This document shows positions 1 to 9,386 of a DNA stretch of 64,000 bases, piece by piece; within the stretch, counting starts at the first letter, position 1, and the number at the start of each line of letters is the position of its first letter. The notes below the pieces were generated by a model that saw only the letters and a list, made by a program, of their open reading frames with translations, did not search any database and was not told the DNA's origin. The stretch lies in assembly GCA_001899635.1 (NCBI GenBank), contig MKVQ01000004.1:124001-188000 (forward strand). The letters run 5' to 3'. The DNA is from Myxococcales bacterium 68-20 (GTDB taxonomy: Bacteria > Myxococcota_A > Polyangia > Polyangiales > Polyangiaceae). The translations under genes were made by a program, and so were the position numbers.

Positions 1-540
1 TACCGTTGCGTGGAACACGGTGACCTTCACGCCGGCACCGAAGCGCCCCTCGCGCGTGAGCTCGTCGTAGGCCGTGACGAGGTTCTCGGCGAACGCGTTG
101 CGGGCCTTCTCGTCCTTGCCGTTCAGGATGTCGAGCGCGGAGGCCTGCATGTCGTTTCCGCCGATGGTGACGGTCACGGCGACGGGGCCGGACAGTGTCT
201 CGGGCAGGCCCTTCGCCTGGGCCGGAAGCTGGCGAGACACCGCTCCGCTCTTCGAGTTCTTCACCACCTCGACGTCGCCGAGCTTCGCCTTCAGGTCGTC
301 GGCGAGGAGATCGTAGAAGAAGGGACCGGTGCCGCCCCGATCGCTGATCGAGTCGCCGAGAATGACGTACGACTTGAACGCAGCGCCGGGACCGGCCTTC
401 TGCTCCTCGCCCGCCGAGGCGTCGGCGCCGTTGCCGCCGCTGCTGCTGGTCCCGTCGGCTGGAGTCGACGTGGAGTCCGAGCTTCCCGAGCACGCAGCGG
501 TGAGGACGACGAGAGCACCGAGGAGGAGCGCGCGCTTCAT
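1..540 (-). CDS. SGNH/GDSL-type hydrolase lipoprotein, truncated by window edge
   Basis: The gene starts at ATG 540 and stays open to base 1, giving 180 residues without the C-terminus. It begins with a lipoprotein signal peptide (LTAAC lipobox, Cys at residue 16) and a Ser/Gly/Asp-rich linker to about residue 50. The SGNH fold then appears as block I (LGDSISD, about 61-67), containing the nucleophile serine, and block III (GGND, about 127-130), containing the oxyanion Asn. The Asp/His block V lies beyond the window. The family hydrolyses esters or lipids; the substrate cannot be told. It diverges from the histidine kinase at 796, leaving a 255-base shared promoter region. Confidence 0.85.
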   Translation of the reverse strand, partial: MKRALLLGALVVLTAACSGSSDSTSTPADGTSSSGGNGADASAGEEQKAGPGAAFKSYVILGDSISDRGGTGPFFYDLLADDLKAKLGDVEVVKNSKSGAVSRQLPAQAKGLPETLSGPVAVTVTIGGNDMQASALDILNGKDEKARNAFAENLVTAYDELTREGRFGAGVKVTVFHATV

Positions 541-795
541 GGCGTCTATCTAGCGCTACCGTTTGCTCCCGTCGAGCGCCGCCCGTCGAGCCCCCATGCT
601 GGCGGACATGAGACGACGTGGCCACCGCCTGGTAACGGGACCGACCAACCAGACGGCACGGCGGGTTCACATCTCCCGGGCGGCTCCACGGAAAGGAGCG
701 CAGCGGACGACTCGCTCCACATCGGCACCGAGCGCAGTGACGGCACCCACCGCCGCATCCTAAGCTCCGGCCGATGCGCACCTGCCAGCACGTCG

Positions 796-3105
796 ATGGC
801 TGACCCCCAGCCACACCACTCGCCCGTCGGCGTCATCTCGGGCATCGACGGGGACATCCTCGAAGCCGACGACGCGTTCCTCCAAATCGTCGGCTACAGC
901 CGCGAGGACTTCGAGCGAGATGGCTTGAGCTGGCGAACGCTCACGCCGCCCGAGCACGCCGCTCGTGACGAGGCCTACTTGGGCGAGGCGCTGGAGATGC
1001 TCGGGACCGGCGGCTTCATGGCCCCGTACGTCAAGGAGTACATCCGGAAGGACGGGACGCGTGTCCCCGTGCTCGCGCTCGGCGCCTTCGAGTCGAGAGC
1101 CGAGCCTCGATGGGTCGGCTACATCGTCGACCTCTCGTCGGCCCAACAGACATGGCCGCCCGCCGCCGGCGCCACACACGGAAGGCTACAGCCCGCAGAC
1201 TTCTTCACGCGGCTGATCGGCGAGCTCGTCCGCGAGCGGACGCGCGCGCTCGCGATGCTCGACAACACCGACGCGCTCATCTGGACGGTGGACTCCGACG
1301 CGCGCCTCCTCGGATCGAACGCTCCATTCCGAGCCTCGTTGCAGCGCAGTCTTGGACGTGACGTGACGATCGGCGAATGTGTCCTCGAGCTGGGCTACCC
1401 ACCCACGACGCTCGTCCAGTGGGACGCTGCGTATGCCAGAGTGCTCGCGGGGGAGCGGCTTTCGGCTCGAACGGTACGCCAGATCGCCGGACGGCTCGTT
1501 CACCACGAGACCGTGCTCTCACCCATCGTCGATCCTCGTCAGGGTGTCATCGGCGCAACCGCGATCGCGCACGACGTGACCGCACGCGTGGAGGCCGAGG
1601 ACGCGCTTCGAGAGAGCGAGCAGCGCTTTCGCTTGCTCGCATCGGCCTCGCCGATCGGGATCTTCCTCACGGATGCTAACGGGGCGGTGCTCTACGCGAA
1701 TCCGCGGGTCGCCCGCATCTGGAACATGACAGAGGAAGAGCCGCTCGGCGCCGGATGGCAGCTGCGCCTCCACCCGGACGATCGCGAGCGCGTCTTGCGG
1801 GAATCGAGGGCCGCCTTCGACGGCGGCCACGAGCTCGATTTCGAGTATCGGCTCATCTGGCCGGACGGCCTCTTGCGGCACGTCCACGTCTGGATGGCGC
1901 CCATTCGCGACGGCCTGCGCGTCACTGGCTTCGTCGGCGGAGTCCAGGACGAGACCGAGCGCCACGCCCTCGCGCAGCGAACGAGGCAGCGCGAGAGGAT
2001 GGAGTCGCTCGGCGCGCTCGCAGGTGGCATCGCGCACGACTTCAACAACGTGCTGTCGGTCGTCTTCTCTCACGTCGAGAGCGCGATGGCGGAGGCCGGG
2101 CCCGACGTCGGCATCCGGCACAACCTCGAGGCGATCCGCACGGCCGGGCAGCACGCGCGCGACCTCGTGCGCCAGATCCTCACCTTCTGCCGGACGACGG
2201 AGCGACCGGCGGCGGAGCGCGTCGACCTCGGCGCTGTCGTGCGAGAGGGGTTGAGCCTCCTTCGCTCGACACTCCCTGCAACGATCGGGTTCGACATCAG
2301 GATGCCGGTGGAGCCGGTCGTCGTCCTCGGCGACGCAACGGAGCTCCAGCAGATCCTGGTGAACCTCTGCACCAACGCCGCCCACGCGATGAGCTCGCAC
2401 GGCACCATCTCGGTGCGACTCGAAGCGGTCGGCACGGCGCCCAACGGAGAAGCCGTCCTCTCCGTCTCGGACACGGGCTGTGGGATGACCGCCGAGACAC
2501 AGTCGCGGATCTTCGAGCCGTTCTTCACGACCAGACGGGGCGGAGGAGGTACCGGGCTTGGGCTCCCCGTCGTCCACGGGCTCGTCACCGCGCACGGCGG
2601 GACCATCAAGATCACGAGCGCTCCGCAAGAGGGAGCTACGTTCCTCGTCTCGCTTCCGCTCGTCAGCGGAGTGGCGACGCGAACGACGAGCCCGCCTCCT
2701 CCACCCGTGGCCGTTCGCTCCTGCCGCGTCCTGCTGGTCGAGGACGAGCCCGGCGTCGCCTACGGCGCGATGATGATGTTGAAGCGCTTGGGTTACGAGG
2801 TCACCCACGCGTCGGACGCCATCGAGGCGCTCCGCATCTTCTCCTCCGCTCCCGGCGCCGTCGATGTCGTCCTGAGCGACCTCGACATGCCGGGTCTGTC
2901 CGGCGACAAGCTCGCCCAGGCGATCAACATCGTGCGACCTGCGCTGCCCATCATCCTGATGACGGGCTACAGCGAGCCGCTTCGCCTTGTCGATCTGCGT
3001 CAGGTCGGGGTCGTCGCCACCCTCGCCAAGCCCTGGACTTCGACGGAGCTGGTCGCGACGATACAGCTCGCGCTCGAGACCTCCTCGAAGGCGAGCCGCA
3101 CCTGA
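796..3105 (+). CDS. Hybrid sensor histidine kinase with PAS domains and receiver
   Basis: This is a soluble 769-residue signalling kinase; no membrane segment is seen. Three PAS-like regions occupy roughly residues 15-125, 150-260 and 270-395. A HisKA dimerisation box follows, with the phospho-acceptor His at about 414 (GIAHDFNN). The HATPase domain has N-box (NLCTNAAHAM), G1 (DTGCGM) and G2 (GTGLGL) motifs at about 510-610. A C-terminal receiver holds the acidic pair in VEDEP and probable phospho-acceptor Asp at about 695 (SDLDMPG). The reading frame is open upstream to base 10, but that part is antisense to the lipoprotein gene and has no domain, so ATG 796 is chosen. No obvious Shine-Dalgarno precedes it. 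No DNA-binding output domain is seen, so signalling probably passes to another protein. The sensed cue is unknown. Confidence 0.9.
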   Translation: MADPQPHHSPVGVISGIDGDILEADDAFLQIVGYSREDFERDGLSWRTLTPPEHAARDEAYLGEALEMLGTGGFMAPYVKEYIRKDGTRVPVLALGAFESRAEPRWVGYIVDLSSAQQTWPPAAGATHGRLQPADFFTRLIGELVRERTRALAMLDNTDALIWTVDSDARLLGSNAPFRASLQRSLGRDVTIGECVLELGYPPTTLVQWDAAYARVLAGERLSARTVRQIAGRLVHHETVLSPIVDPRQGVIGATAIAHDVTARVEAEDALRESEQRFRLLASASPIGIFLTDANGAVLYANPRVARIWNMTEEEPLGAGWQLRLHPDDRERVLRESRAAFDGGHELDFEYRLIWPDGLLRHVHVWMAPIRDGLRVTGFVGGVQDETERHALAQRTRQRERMESLGALAGGIAHDFNNVLSVVFSHVESAMAEAGPDVGIRHNLEAIRTAGQHARDLVRQILTFCRTTERPAAERVDLGAVVREGLSLLRSTLPATIGFDIRMPVEPVVVLGDATELQQILVNLCTNAAHAMSSHGTISVRLEAVGTAPNGEAVLSVSDTGCGMTAETQSRIFEPFFTTRRGGGGTGLGLPVVHGLVTAHGGTIKITSAPQEGATFLVSLPLVSGVATRTTSPPPPPVAVRSCRVLLVEDEPGVAYGAMMMLKRLGYEVTHASDAIEALRIFSSAPGAVDVVLSDLDMPGLSGDKLAQAINIVRPALPIILMTGYSEPLRLVDLRQVGVVATLAKPWTSTELVATIQLALETSSKASRT

Positions 3106-3164
3106 CGGATTTGGTGCTCGCGCCCCGACCACCCGCGGCGCTCGTCGAGTGATCGCGCTCCTCG

Positions 3165-4130
3165 TCAGCGCATGCGGACGACGGCTCGATCGGGGCGTGC
3201 CTCGTCGTCGAGCATGATCGTGTCCGGCTTCGCGCCGCGGCGATCCAGCTCACCGACGATACGTACCGCCTGATCGAGCTTGCGACGGTACGGAGCGGTG
3301 CCCATCCTCAGGACGACGCCGCTCTTGCCGACCACGAGCGTCATGTCGCCGTTGGGCTCGACATGCACCTCCTGGATCGGAGACCGCTGCGCGAGGGGCG
3401 AGCGATCGTAGTCGGAGGCGAGATCGAGCGCCTGACGGATCGTGCGCGTGGCGCCCTCGCGGTCCTCCAGCAGCGTCTTCAGCTCGATACCGGTCACCAC
3501 GTGGAGATCGAGCGGATCGTCGGGGCTGTCGAGGCGCTTGATGATCGCGCCGTCGCGGGTGACGAGATAGGTGCCGCCGCCTCCCGACACCTCCGTCCCC
3601 GTGGTCGCCTGCGGCGCCTCTGCCACCGAGACGAGGCCTGAAGCCTCGCGCTCGGTGATCCGAACGGAGATCGTCCCGGGCAGCTGCCGGCTGATCTCGG
3701 CGGTCTCGATCCACGGATCGGTCAGGAGACGGGCACGGGCGAGGTCGAGATCGATCGAAAAGACGTTCTGGCCCTTCGCGATGGCGGCGATGCTCGCGAT
3801 GTCGTCGGCGCCTTTGCGCTTGCCGCCGGACGTGACGATCTCGTTGACCTCGAAGCGCGGGCTCGTGCGCACGTACCGGCGCGCGCCCCAGACGACGCCC
3901 CAACAGATGCCGACGATCATCGCCAGCCCGAAGGCAGCGCGGAGAGCACGGACGACGCGCGACTCACCGGCGGGCTTCGCCGGCTTCCGTGGCTTCGACT
4001 GTGCGATGTCGCCCGAGACCGGCGGCGGGAGGCTCCCGGAGCTCGGGGCTCGCGTCCGCACGTTCGCCGGGGGCATCGGAGCGAGGCTCGACACACCCGA
4101 GCGCGGTCCCCGAGCCGACGGAGGGCTCAC
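3165..4130 (-). CDS. ftsQ: Cell division protein FtsQ/DivIB
   Basis: FtsQ links early and late divisome proteins at the inner membrane. The 321-residue product has a proline- and basic-rich cytoplasmic tail of about 60 residues and one membrane helix (about 66-83). The periplasmic POTRA domain starts at about 92 (FEVNEI, then NVFSIDLDLARARLLTDPW), followed by the FtsQ beta domain. Its ATG overlaps the murC stop by 4 bases, so it is translationally coupled as the last gene of mraY-murD-ftsW-murG-murC-ftsQ. Unusually, no ftsA or ftsZ follows: the next gene is the convergent histidine kinase 59 bases away. Confidence 0.92.
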   Translation of the reverse strand: MSPPSARGPRSGVSSLAPMPPANVRTRAPSSGSLPPPVSGDIAQSKPRKPAKPAGESRVVRALRAAFGLAMIVGICWGVVWGARRYVRTSPRFEVNEIVTSGGKRKGADDIASIAAIAKGQNVFSIDLDLARARLLTDPWIETAEISRQLPGTISVRITEREASGLVSVAEAPQATTGTEVSGGGGTYLVTRDGAIIKRLDSPDDPLDLHVVTGIELKTLLEDREGATRTIRQALDLASDYDRSPLAQRSPIQEVHVEPNGDMTLVVGKSGVVLRMGTAPYRRKLDQAVRIVGELDRRGAKPDTIMLDDEARPDRAVVRMR

Positions 4131-5548
4131 TGGCCGCCTCCATCGCTCGCTCCGCCATCGAGCCTGGCGGCGAGCTTCTTCGCGCTCGCGTTGATGTCGC
4201 CTGCACCGAGCGCGATCACGAGGTCGCCGGGCAGCACCTCCTCGTAGAGCGCGCCTTCGACGTCGTTCTTGTCCGGGATGTAGCGGACGGCATGGTGACC
4301 GTGCGCACGGATCGCGTCCGCGAGCTCCTTGCCCGTCGCGCCCTCGATCGGCTTCTCGCCTGCGGGGTAGACCTCGGTCACCAGCACGAGGTCGGCCTTG
4401 TTGAACGAGCGCGTGAACTCGTCGAACAGGTCCCGCGTTCGCGTGTAGCGGTGCGGCTGGAAGGCGACGACAACGCGGCGATCGAACCCGCGCTGCGCAG
4501 CATCGAGGGTGGCCTCGATCTCCGCCGGGTGATGCCCGTAGTCGTCGACGATCATCACGTCCCCCTTCTTTCCGTTCTTCGTGAGGACGGGCTGCCCGAC
4601 GACGGTGAAGCGACGCTGCACGCCGTGGAAGTTCGCGATCGCGTCGCGAACGACGTCGAACGGGACCTCGAGCTCGTCGGCCACCGCGATGACCGAGAGC
4701 GCGTTCAGGATGTTGTGCGCACCGGGCATGCGTACCGTGAACGACCCGAGCGACTCACCACGTCGATGCACCTCGAAGTGCGTCTCGAGGCCGGCGAAGA
4801 TCGGGTTCTTCGCGCGGTAGTCGGCCTGGCGCGAGACGCCGTAGGTGACGTACCGCCGGCCGATCTTCGGGAGGATCGCCTGGACGTGCGGGTGATCGAT
4901 GCAGAGGACGGCGAGGCCGTAGAACGGGACCTTGTTCGCGAACTGGACGAACGCTTCCTTCACGTTCTCATGATTGCCGTAGTGATCGAGGTGCTCGGCG
5001 TCGATGTTCGTGATGACGCCGATCGTGGGCGTGAGCTTGAGGAACGATCCGTCGCTCTCGTCAGCCTCGGCCACGAAGAGATCGCCGGCGCCGAGGCGCG
5101 CGTTCGATCCGAGCGCGTTCACCTTGCCGCCGACGACCACGGTGGGGTCGAGGCCGGCGTGGCGGAGGACGGTGGCGACGAGCGAGGTGGTCGTCGTCTT
5201 GCCGTGCGAGCCCGCGAGGAGCACGCAGTACTTCACGCGCATCAGCTCGGCGAGCATCTCTGCGCGCGGGATGATCGGGATCTCGAGCTGGCGGGCGCGG
5301 ACGATCTCCGGATTGTCCGGCTTGATCGCGCTCGAGAAGACGACGACGTCCGCGCCTTCGACGTTCTCGGCACGGTGGCCGACATCGATGCGAACGCCCA
5401 TCGTCTCGAGGCGGCGCGTGATGTCGTTCGGCTTCATGTCCGAGCCCGAAACGTCGAACTCCATCGTCCGCAGGATCTCGGCAAGGCCGCTCATTCCGAT
5501 GCCGCCGACACCGACGAAGTGGGCGTGGCGCATCCGACCGCGAAACAT
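4127..5548 (-). CDS. murC: UDP-N-acetylmuramate--L-alanine ligase
   Basis: MurC adds L-alanine to UDP-MurNAc in the cytoplasm, the first step of stem-peptide synthesis. The 473-residue protein has the N-terminal UDP-binding glycine loop (VGVGGIGMSG, about 12-21), the ATP P-loop GSHGKTTTT (113-121), the central ligase motif around DADESDGSF-type residues (EADESDGSFL), and the C-terminal ligase domain with DDYGHHPAEI. The length is normal. The start ATG at 5548 shares its A with the murG stop (TGATG); a second ATG five codons in (MRHAHFVG) is also possible. It belongs to the six-gene dcw operon. Confidence 0.97.
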   Translation of the reverse strand: MFRGRMRHAHFVGVGGIGMSGLAEILRTMEFDVSGSDMKPNDITRRLETMGVRIDVGHRAENVEGADVVVFSSAIKPDNPEIVRARQLEIPIIPRAEMLAELMRVKYCVLLAGSHGKTTTTSLVATVLRHAGLDPTVVVGGKVNALGSNARLGAGDLFVAEADESDGSFLKLTPTIGVITNIDAEHLDHYGNHENVKEAFVQFANKVPFYGLAVLCIDHPHVQAILPKIGRRYVTYGVSRQADYRAKNPIFAGLETHFEVHRRGESLGSFTVRMPGAHNILNALSVIAVADELEVPFDVVRDAIANFHGVQRRFTVVGQPVLTKNGKKGDVMIVDDYGHHPAEIEATLDAAQRGFDRRVVVAFQPHRYTRTRDLFDEFTRSFNKADLVLVTEVYPAGEKPIEGATGKELADAIRAHGHHAVRYIPDKNDVEGALYEEVLPGDLVIALGAGDINASAKKLAARLDGGASDGGGQ

Positions 5549-6735
5549 CAGGAGACCTCCTTGCGCGCCGTCGTCATGACGCGGAACCGTGACGAGCTGC
5601 CGTTGACGGCCCCGTTCGTCTTTGCGTGCTCGTGCTCGTTCTTCGCCCCGATCCCCGCGAGCTCGAGCAGATCCTTCGCGATGTCCTCGGCGGCACGAGG
5701 CCGCCCGTGCTCGCGCGCGGCATCGGCCATGCGGGTGCGCCGGGCGTCGTGGCCGAGGAGCGCCGCGATCTCTTCCGCGAGACGCGCCTCGTCGGCGGCC
5801 TCCTGCCGGATGCAGACCGCACCACCGATCTCGGCGAGCGAGAGCGCGTTCTTCGCCTGGTGATCGTCGGCTGCGTGCGGGAAAGGAACGAAGATGGCAG
5901 CGCGGCCGACGGCGGCGATCTCCGCGACCGTCGCCGCGCCCGAGCGCGCGATGACCAGATCGGAGGCGCCGATGCGCTCCGCGATGTCATCGATGAAGGG
6001 AACGACCTCCACGTCGCGGACGCCGCCTTGCGCGTAAGCCTCGCGCACGCTCGCCTCGCGATCGCGTCCGGTCTGATGCACGATGGTCAGCGGCGCCGCC
6101 ACCCGTGCGTCTCGCACCACGCGCCCGACCGCGCGCGGGAGCACCTCGTTGAGAGCTTGCGCGCCCTGACTCCCGCCGAGGACGAGGACACGTCGCGGAC
6201 CGCTGGAAGCCGGGGCATACGCACGCGGCTCGAAGCCCGGCCGGAGCGGCACACCGTAGATGCGCGCCTTGCCTCCCTTGAAGTGGCGTCCGGTCTCCGC
6301 CCACGCGATGTACGCGCGCTTGGCGAACGGCGCGAGGAGGCGATTCGTGAGGCCGAGCGTGCTGTTCGGCTCGAGGATCGCGAGCGGGATGCGCTGCGAG
6401 ACGCAGGCGAGCGCCGCCGGTCCCGCCGCATATCCGCCGACGCTGAGCACCGCCGCCGGCCTCAGACGGCGGACGATTCCGTGGGCCTGCCGCGTCGCCT
6501 TCGCCGCGACGAGCGCGCCGCGGATCGCGCGCTGCGGTCCGCCACCCTTCATCGGCTCGACCTCGAGCAACTCGAGCGCGTAGCCGTGCTCGGGGACGAC
6601 GCGCGCCTCGAGACCACGCGGCGAGCCCGCGAACACGACCTCGACGTCCGCGAGCCGCCCCAGCGCGCGCGCGATCGCGAGGCCGGGGAAGACATGGCCG
6701 CCCGTTCCGCCGCCCGCGATGAGGATCCGGCGCAT
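5548..6735 (-). CDS. murG: UDP-GlcNAc:undecaprenyl-PP-MurNAc-pentapeptide GlcNAc transferase
   Basis: MurG is a GT28 glycosyltransferase that converts lipid I to lipid II at the inner face of the membrane. The 395-residue sequence has the diagnostic N-terminal GGGTGGHVFP loop (about 8-17), the second glycine loop GGSQGA (about 193-198), and the C-terminal donor-site segment (about 265-290, RSGAATVAEI). A short charged tail extends beyond the usual end. It lies 3 bases after ftsW and overlaps murC by one base, as expected inside a dcw operon. Confidence 0.97.
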   Translation of the reverse strand: MRRILIAGGGTGGHVFPGLAIARALGRLADVEVVFAGSPRGLEARVVPEHGYALELLEVEPMKGGGPQRAIRGALVAAKATRQAHGIVRRLRPAAVLSVGGYAAGPAALACVSQRIPLAILEPNSTLGLTNRLLAPFAKRAYIAWAETGRHFKGGKARIYGVPLRPGFEPRAYAPASSGPRRVLVLGGSQGAQALNEVLPRAVGRVVRDARVAAPLTIVHQTGRDREASVREAYAQGGVRDVEVVPFIDDIAERIGASDLVIARSGAATVAEIAAVGRAAIFVPFPHAADDHQAKNALSLAEIGGAVCIRQEAADEARLAEEIAALLGHDARRTRMADAAREHGRPRAAEDIAKDLLELAGIGAKNEHEHAKTNGAVNGSSSRFRVMTTARKEVS

Positions 6736-6738
6736 CGT

Positions 6739-8058
6739 TCAGACGGCCTCCCCTGCCGAGACCGCGCGCGCATCACCGAGCACCGTGGGCTCCGCCAGTG
6801 CGGTCGCGACGACGTCGCGCTCCTCGGGCAGCTCGAAGTCTTCGCTCACCGGCGGCGGCTCGGGCGTCTCGCGCTCCGGCACCGGCGGGGCCATCCCCTG
6901 GCGCGACACGTTGAGGAGGATGCCGGCAGCGGCGGCGTTAACGAGGAGCGACGATCCGCCGAAGCTGAGGAACGGGAGGGTCAGGCCCTTGGTCGGGAAG
7001 ATCGCGAGGGCGACGCACAGGTTCACGAGCGCCTGCACGCCGAACAGCGTCGCGATCCCGAACGCGAGGTACGAGCCGTAGTCGTCCGGCGCGCGATAGG
7101 CCGCCCGGACGCCGCGCGCGACGAGGGCCAGGTAGACGATGCAGAGCGTGAGGATGCCGACGAAGCCGAGCTCCTCGCCGATGATCGCGGCGATGAAGTC
7201 GTTGTGCGCCTCGGGCAAGTAGAGCGTCTGGAGGCCCTTGCCGAGGCCGCTGCCCCATGTGCCGCCCGATCCGAAGGCCATGACGGACTGGAACGGCTGG
7301 TACGCGAGGCCGGCGCGATGCTGCTCCATGTCCTGCCAGGCCGTCCACCGGGCGAGGCGGTACGCCTTCGACATGATGGAGATCGCGCCGAACACCGTGC
7401 CGAGGATCGACGCGCCGAGGATGTAGCCGACCTTCGCTCCCGCCACGAAGAGCATCGTGAACGTGAGCAGGAGGAGCACGACGCTCGATCCGAAGTCGGG
7501 CTGCTTCATGCAGAGGAACATGAAGAGGCCTGCGACGAGCAGGTGCGGGAGGAAGCCGACGGTGAAGGTCTTCACCTTGTCGGCCTTCTTCGCGAGCGAA
7601 TACGAGAGCCAGCAGACCAGCGCGAGCTTGGACATCTCGGCGGGCTGGATGTGGATCGGCCCGAGGGCGAGCCAGCGCGTGGCGCCGCCTCCGGTCTTTC
7701 CGAGACCGACGACGCACATCAAAAGGAGGATCCCGACGCCACCGAGCACCGGGTACGTGAGCTTGTAGAGGCGGTGGTAGTCGATCGCGCCGATCCCGAA
7801 AAAGAGGCACAGGCCGACGAAGGCGTAGGCCGCCTGCCGCTTCAGGAAGAACTGCGGATCGTGCAGGCGGAGCGTCGCCTGCACGGCCGACGCGCTGTAA
7901 ACCATCACGACGCCGAAGCAGATGAGCGCGACGACGATCGCGGCGAGCACGATGTCCACGGGGCGGTCGCCCGCGGAGCTGTTCGGCTTCGCGTCGAGCG
8001 GCAGCGCCAGCTGCTGGACGACGGGAGCGACGAGGCGCCGATTCTTCATCGCCATCAT
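6739..8058 (-). CDS. ftsW: Peptidoglycan glycosyltransferase FtsW (SEDS family)
   Basis: FtsW is the septal SEDS glycosyltransferase that polymerises lipid II and works with FtsI. The 439-residue protein has about ten hydrophobic segments and the SEDS signature regions (GGGATRW, IQPAEMSKLA, and the later GEELGF and FLSFGGSS motifs). The start at 8058 gives an ATGA overlap with murD; nearby in-frame ATGs at 8055 and 8049 are alternatives. After the last helix there is a roughly 60-residue Pro/Glu-rich cytoplasmic tail, longer than in many homologues and of unknown role. It is coupled to murD upstream and murG downstream. Confidence 0.96.
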   Translation of the reverse strand: MMAMKNRRLVAPVVQQLALPLDAKPNSSAGDRPVDIVLAAIVVALICFGVVMVYSASAVQATLRLHDPQFFLKRQAAYAFVGLCLFFGIGAIDYHRLYKLTYPVLGGVGILLLMCVVGLGKTGGGATRWLALGPIHIQPAEMSKLALVCWLSYSLAKKADKVKTFTVGFLPHLLVAGLFMFLCMKQPDFGSSVVLLLLTFTMLFVAGAKVGYILGASILGTVFGAISIMSKAYRLARWTAWQDMEQHRAGLAYQPFQSVMAFGSGGTWGSGLGKGLQTLYLPEAHNDFIAAIIGEELGFVGILTLCIVYLALVARGVRAAYRAPDDYGSYLAFGIATLFGVQALVNLCVALAIFPTKGLTLPFLSFGGSSLLVNAAAAGILLNVSRQGMAPPVPERETPEPPPVSEDFELPEERDVVATALAEPTVLGDARAVSAGEAV

Positions 8059-9383
8059 GCCGACAGCTCCATCACCGCACGGACGAACGCGTCGCCGCGG
8101 TCCTTGTAGTCGCGGAACATGTCGAAGCTCGAGCACGCGGGCGAGAGGAGGACCGCGTCCCCCGGGCGAGCGAGCTCGGCCGAGACGAGGACGGCCTCGT
8201 CCATGCTCGCGGCGATGCGAACGGGAAGCGCCGAGCCGATCGCGTCGCGGATGAGCTCCTTCGCCTCTCCGATGAGGACCGCGGCGCGGCCTCGCTCGCG
8301 GAGCGCGTCGACGAGCGGGCCGTAGCTCCCGCCCTTGTCGCGGCCGCCGGCGATGAGGACGACCTTGTCCTCGCGGATCCCGCGCACGGCGGTGACGGTC
8401 GCCCCGACGTTGGTGCCCTTCGAGTCGTCGTAGAAGCGAACGCTCCGGCGCTCCCGGACGAACACCATCCGGTGCGGCAGGCCCTCGAAGGTCGTGAGGA
8501 CCTCGCGGACGATCTCGGGCGCGATCCCGAAGGGCTGGATCGCGGCGAGCGCGGCCGCGACGTTGAGCGCGTTGTGCCCGCCCTGGAGCGAGAGCGTCCT
8601 TCGCGGGTGGACCGCAGCGCCGTCGACGATCGCGTCCGCGCCGACGGAGACGTCGCCGCCCTCGCCGAACGTCACGACGCGAGCCGCCCCGCGCTTCGCC
8701 TGGCGGAGGCAGACCTCGTCGTTCACGGGGACGACCGCGACGTCGTCCTCCGTCTGGCGGACGAAGGCGTTGCCCTTCGCGTCCGCGTAGGCAGCCTCGC
8801 TCGGGTAGCGGTCGAGGTGATCGGGCGAGACGTTGAGCAGCACGCTCACCTTCGGACGGAAGGCCGCGACGCGCTCCATCTGGAAGCTCGACACCTCGAG
8901 GACGACGACGTCGAACGGCTCGTCGGCATGGGCCGCGAGCGGCTCGCCGAGGTTGCCGCCGACGAACGTGCGCTTGCCCGCACGCGCGAGCAGCTCACCG
9001 ACGAGCGACGTCGTCGTGCTCTTGCCGTTCGTGCCGCCGATCGCGATCACCGGCGCCGGCTTCGCGAGCGCCTGCACCGCGAGCTCGACCTCGCCCCAGA
9101 TCGGGACGCCGCGCTTCTCTGCGGCCTCGAGCTCCGGGAAGAGTGGCACGCCGGGAGAGACGACGACGAGATCAGCCTCCGGCAGCCGTGCCTCGGCGTG
9201 GCCTCCGAGGACCAGCGTGATGCCTTCACCCGCGAGCGCGCGGACGCCGTCCGAGACCGACTCCGCCTTCTTCGCGTCCGTGCCGACGACGTGAGCGCCG
9301 CGCGCGACGAGGAGGCGACAAGCGGCGATACCGCTCGCCCCGAGCCCGACCACGACCACGCGCTTGCCCTTCACGTCGAGCAC
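8055..9383 (-). CDS. murD: UDP-N-acetylmuramoylalanine--D-glutamate ligase
   Basis: MurD adds D-glutamate to UDP-MurNAc-L-Ala. The 442-residue protein has an N-terminal Rossmann loop (VVGLGASGIAA, about 11-21), the Mur-ligase P-loop GGTNGKSTTT (116-125), the acid cluster near NVSPDHLDRY, and the C-terminal DDSKGTNVGAT motif that marks MurD. Length and domain order match the family. It starts 3 bases after the mraY stop and overlaps the ftsW start by 4 bases. Confidence 0.97.
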   Translation of the reverse strand: MLDVKGKRVVVVGLGASGIAACRLLVARGAHVVGTDAKKAESVSDGVRALAGEGITLVLGGHAEARLPEADLVVVSPGVPLFPELEAAEKRGVPIWGEVELAVQALAKPAPVIAIGGTNGKSTTTSLVGELLARAGKRTFVGGNLGEPLAAHADEPFDVVVLEVSSFQMERVAAFRPKVSVLLNVSPDHLDRYPSEAAYADAKGNAFVRQTEDDVAVVPVNDEVCLRQAKRGAARVVTFGEGGDVSVGADAIVDGAAVHPRRTLSLQGGHNALNVAAALAAIQPFGIAPEIVREVLTTFEGLPHRMVFVRERRSVRFYDDSKGTNVGATVTAVRGIREDKVVLIAGGRDKGGSYGPLVDALRERGRAAVLIGEAKELIRDAIGSALPVRIAASMDEAVLVSAELARPGDAVLLSPACSSFDMFRDYKDRGDAFVRAVMELSA

Positions 9384-9386
9384 GAT

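Noticed and set aside
10-795. Upstream extension of the histidine kinase reading frame
   Set aside because: It is antisense to the SGNH-lipoprotein gene, whose signal peptide and catalytic blocks are clear, and it has no domain; the kinase starts near 796.
5626-8109. An open frame of over 800 codons on the plus strand opposite murG and ftsW
   Set aside because: It is a GC-driven antisense shadow rich in Arg, Glu and Asp with no domain; the minus-strand genes are unambiguous.
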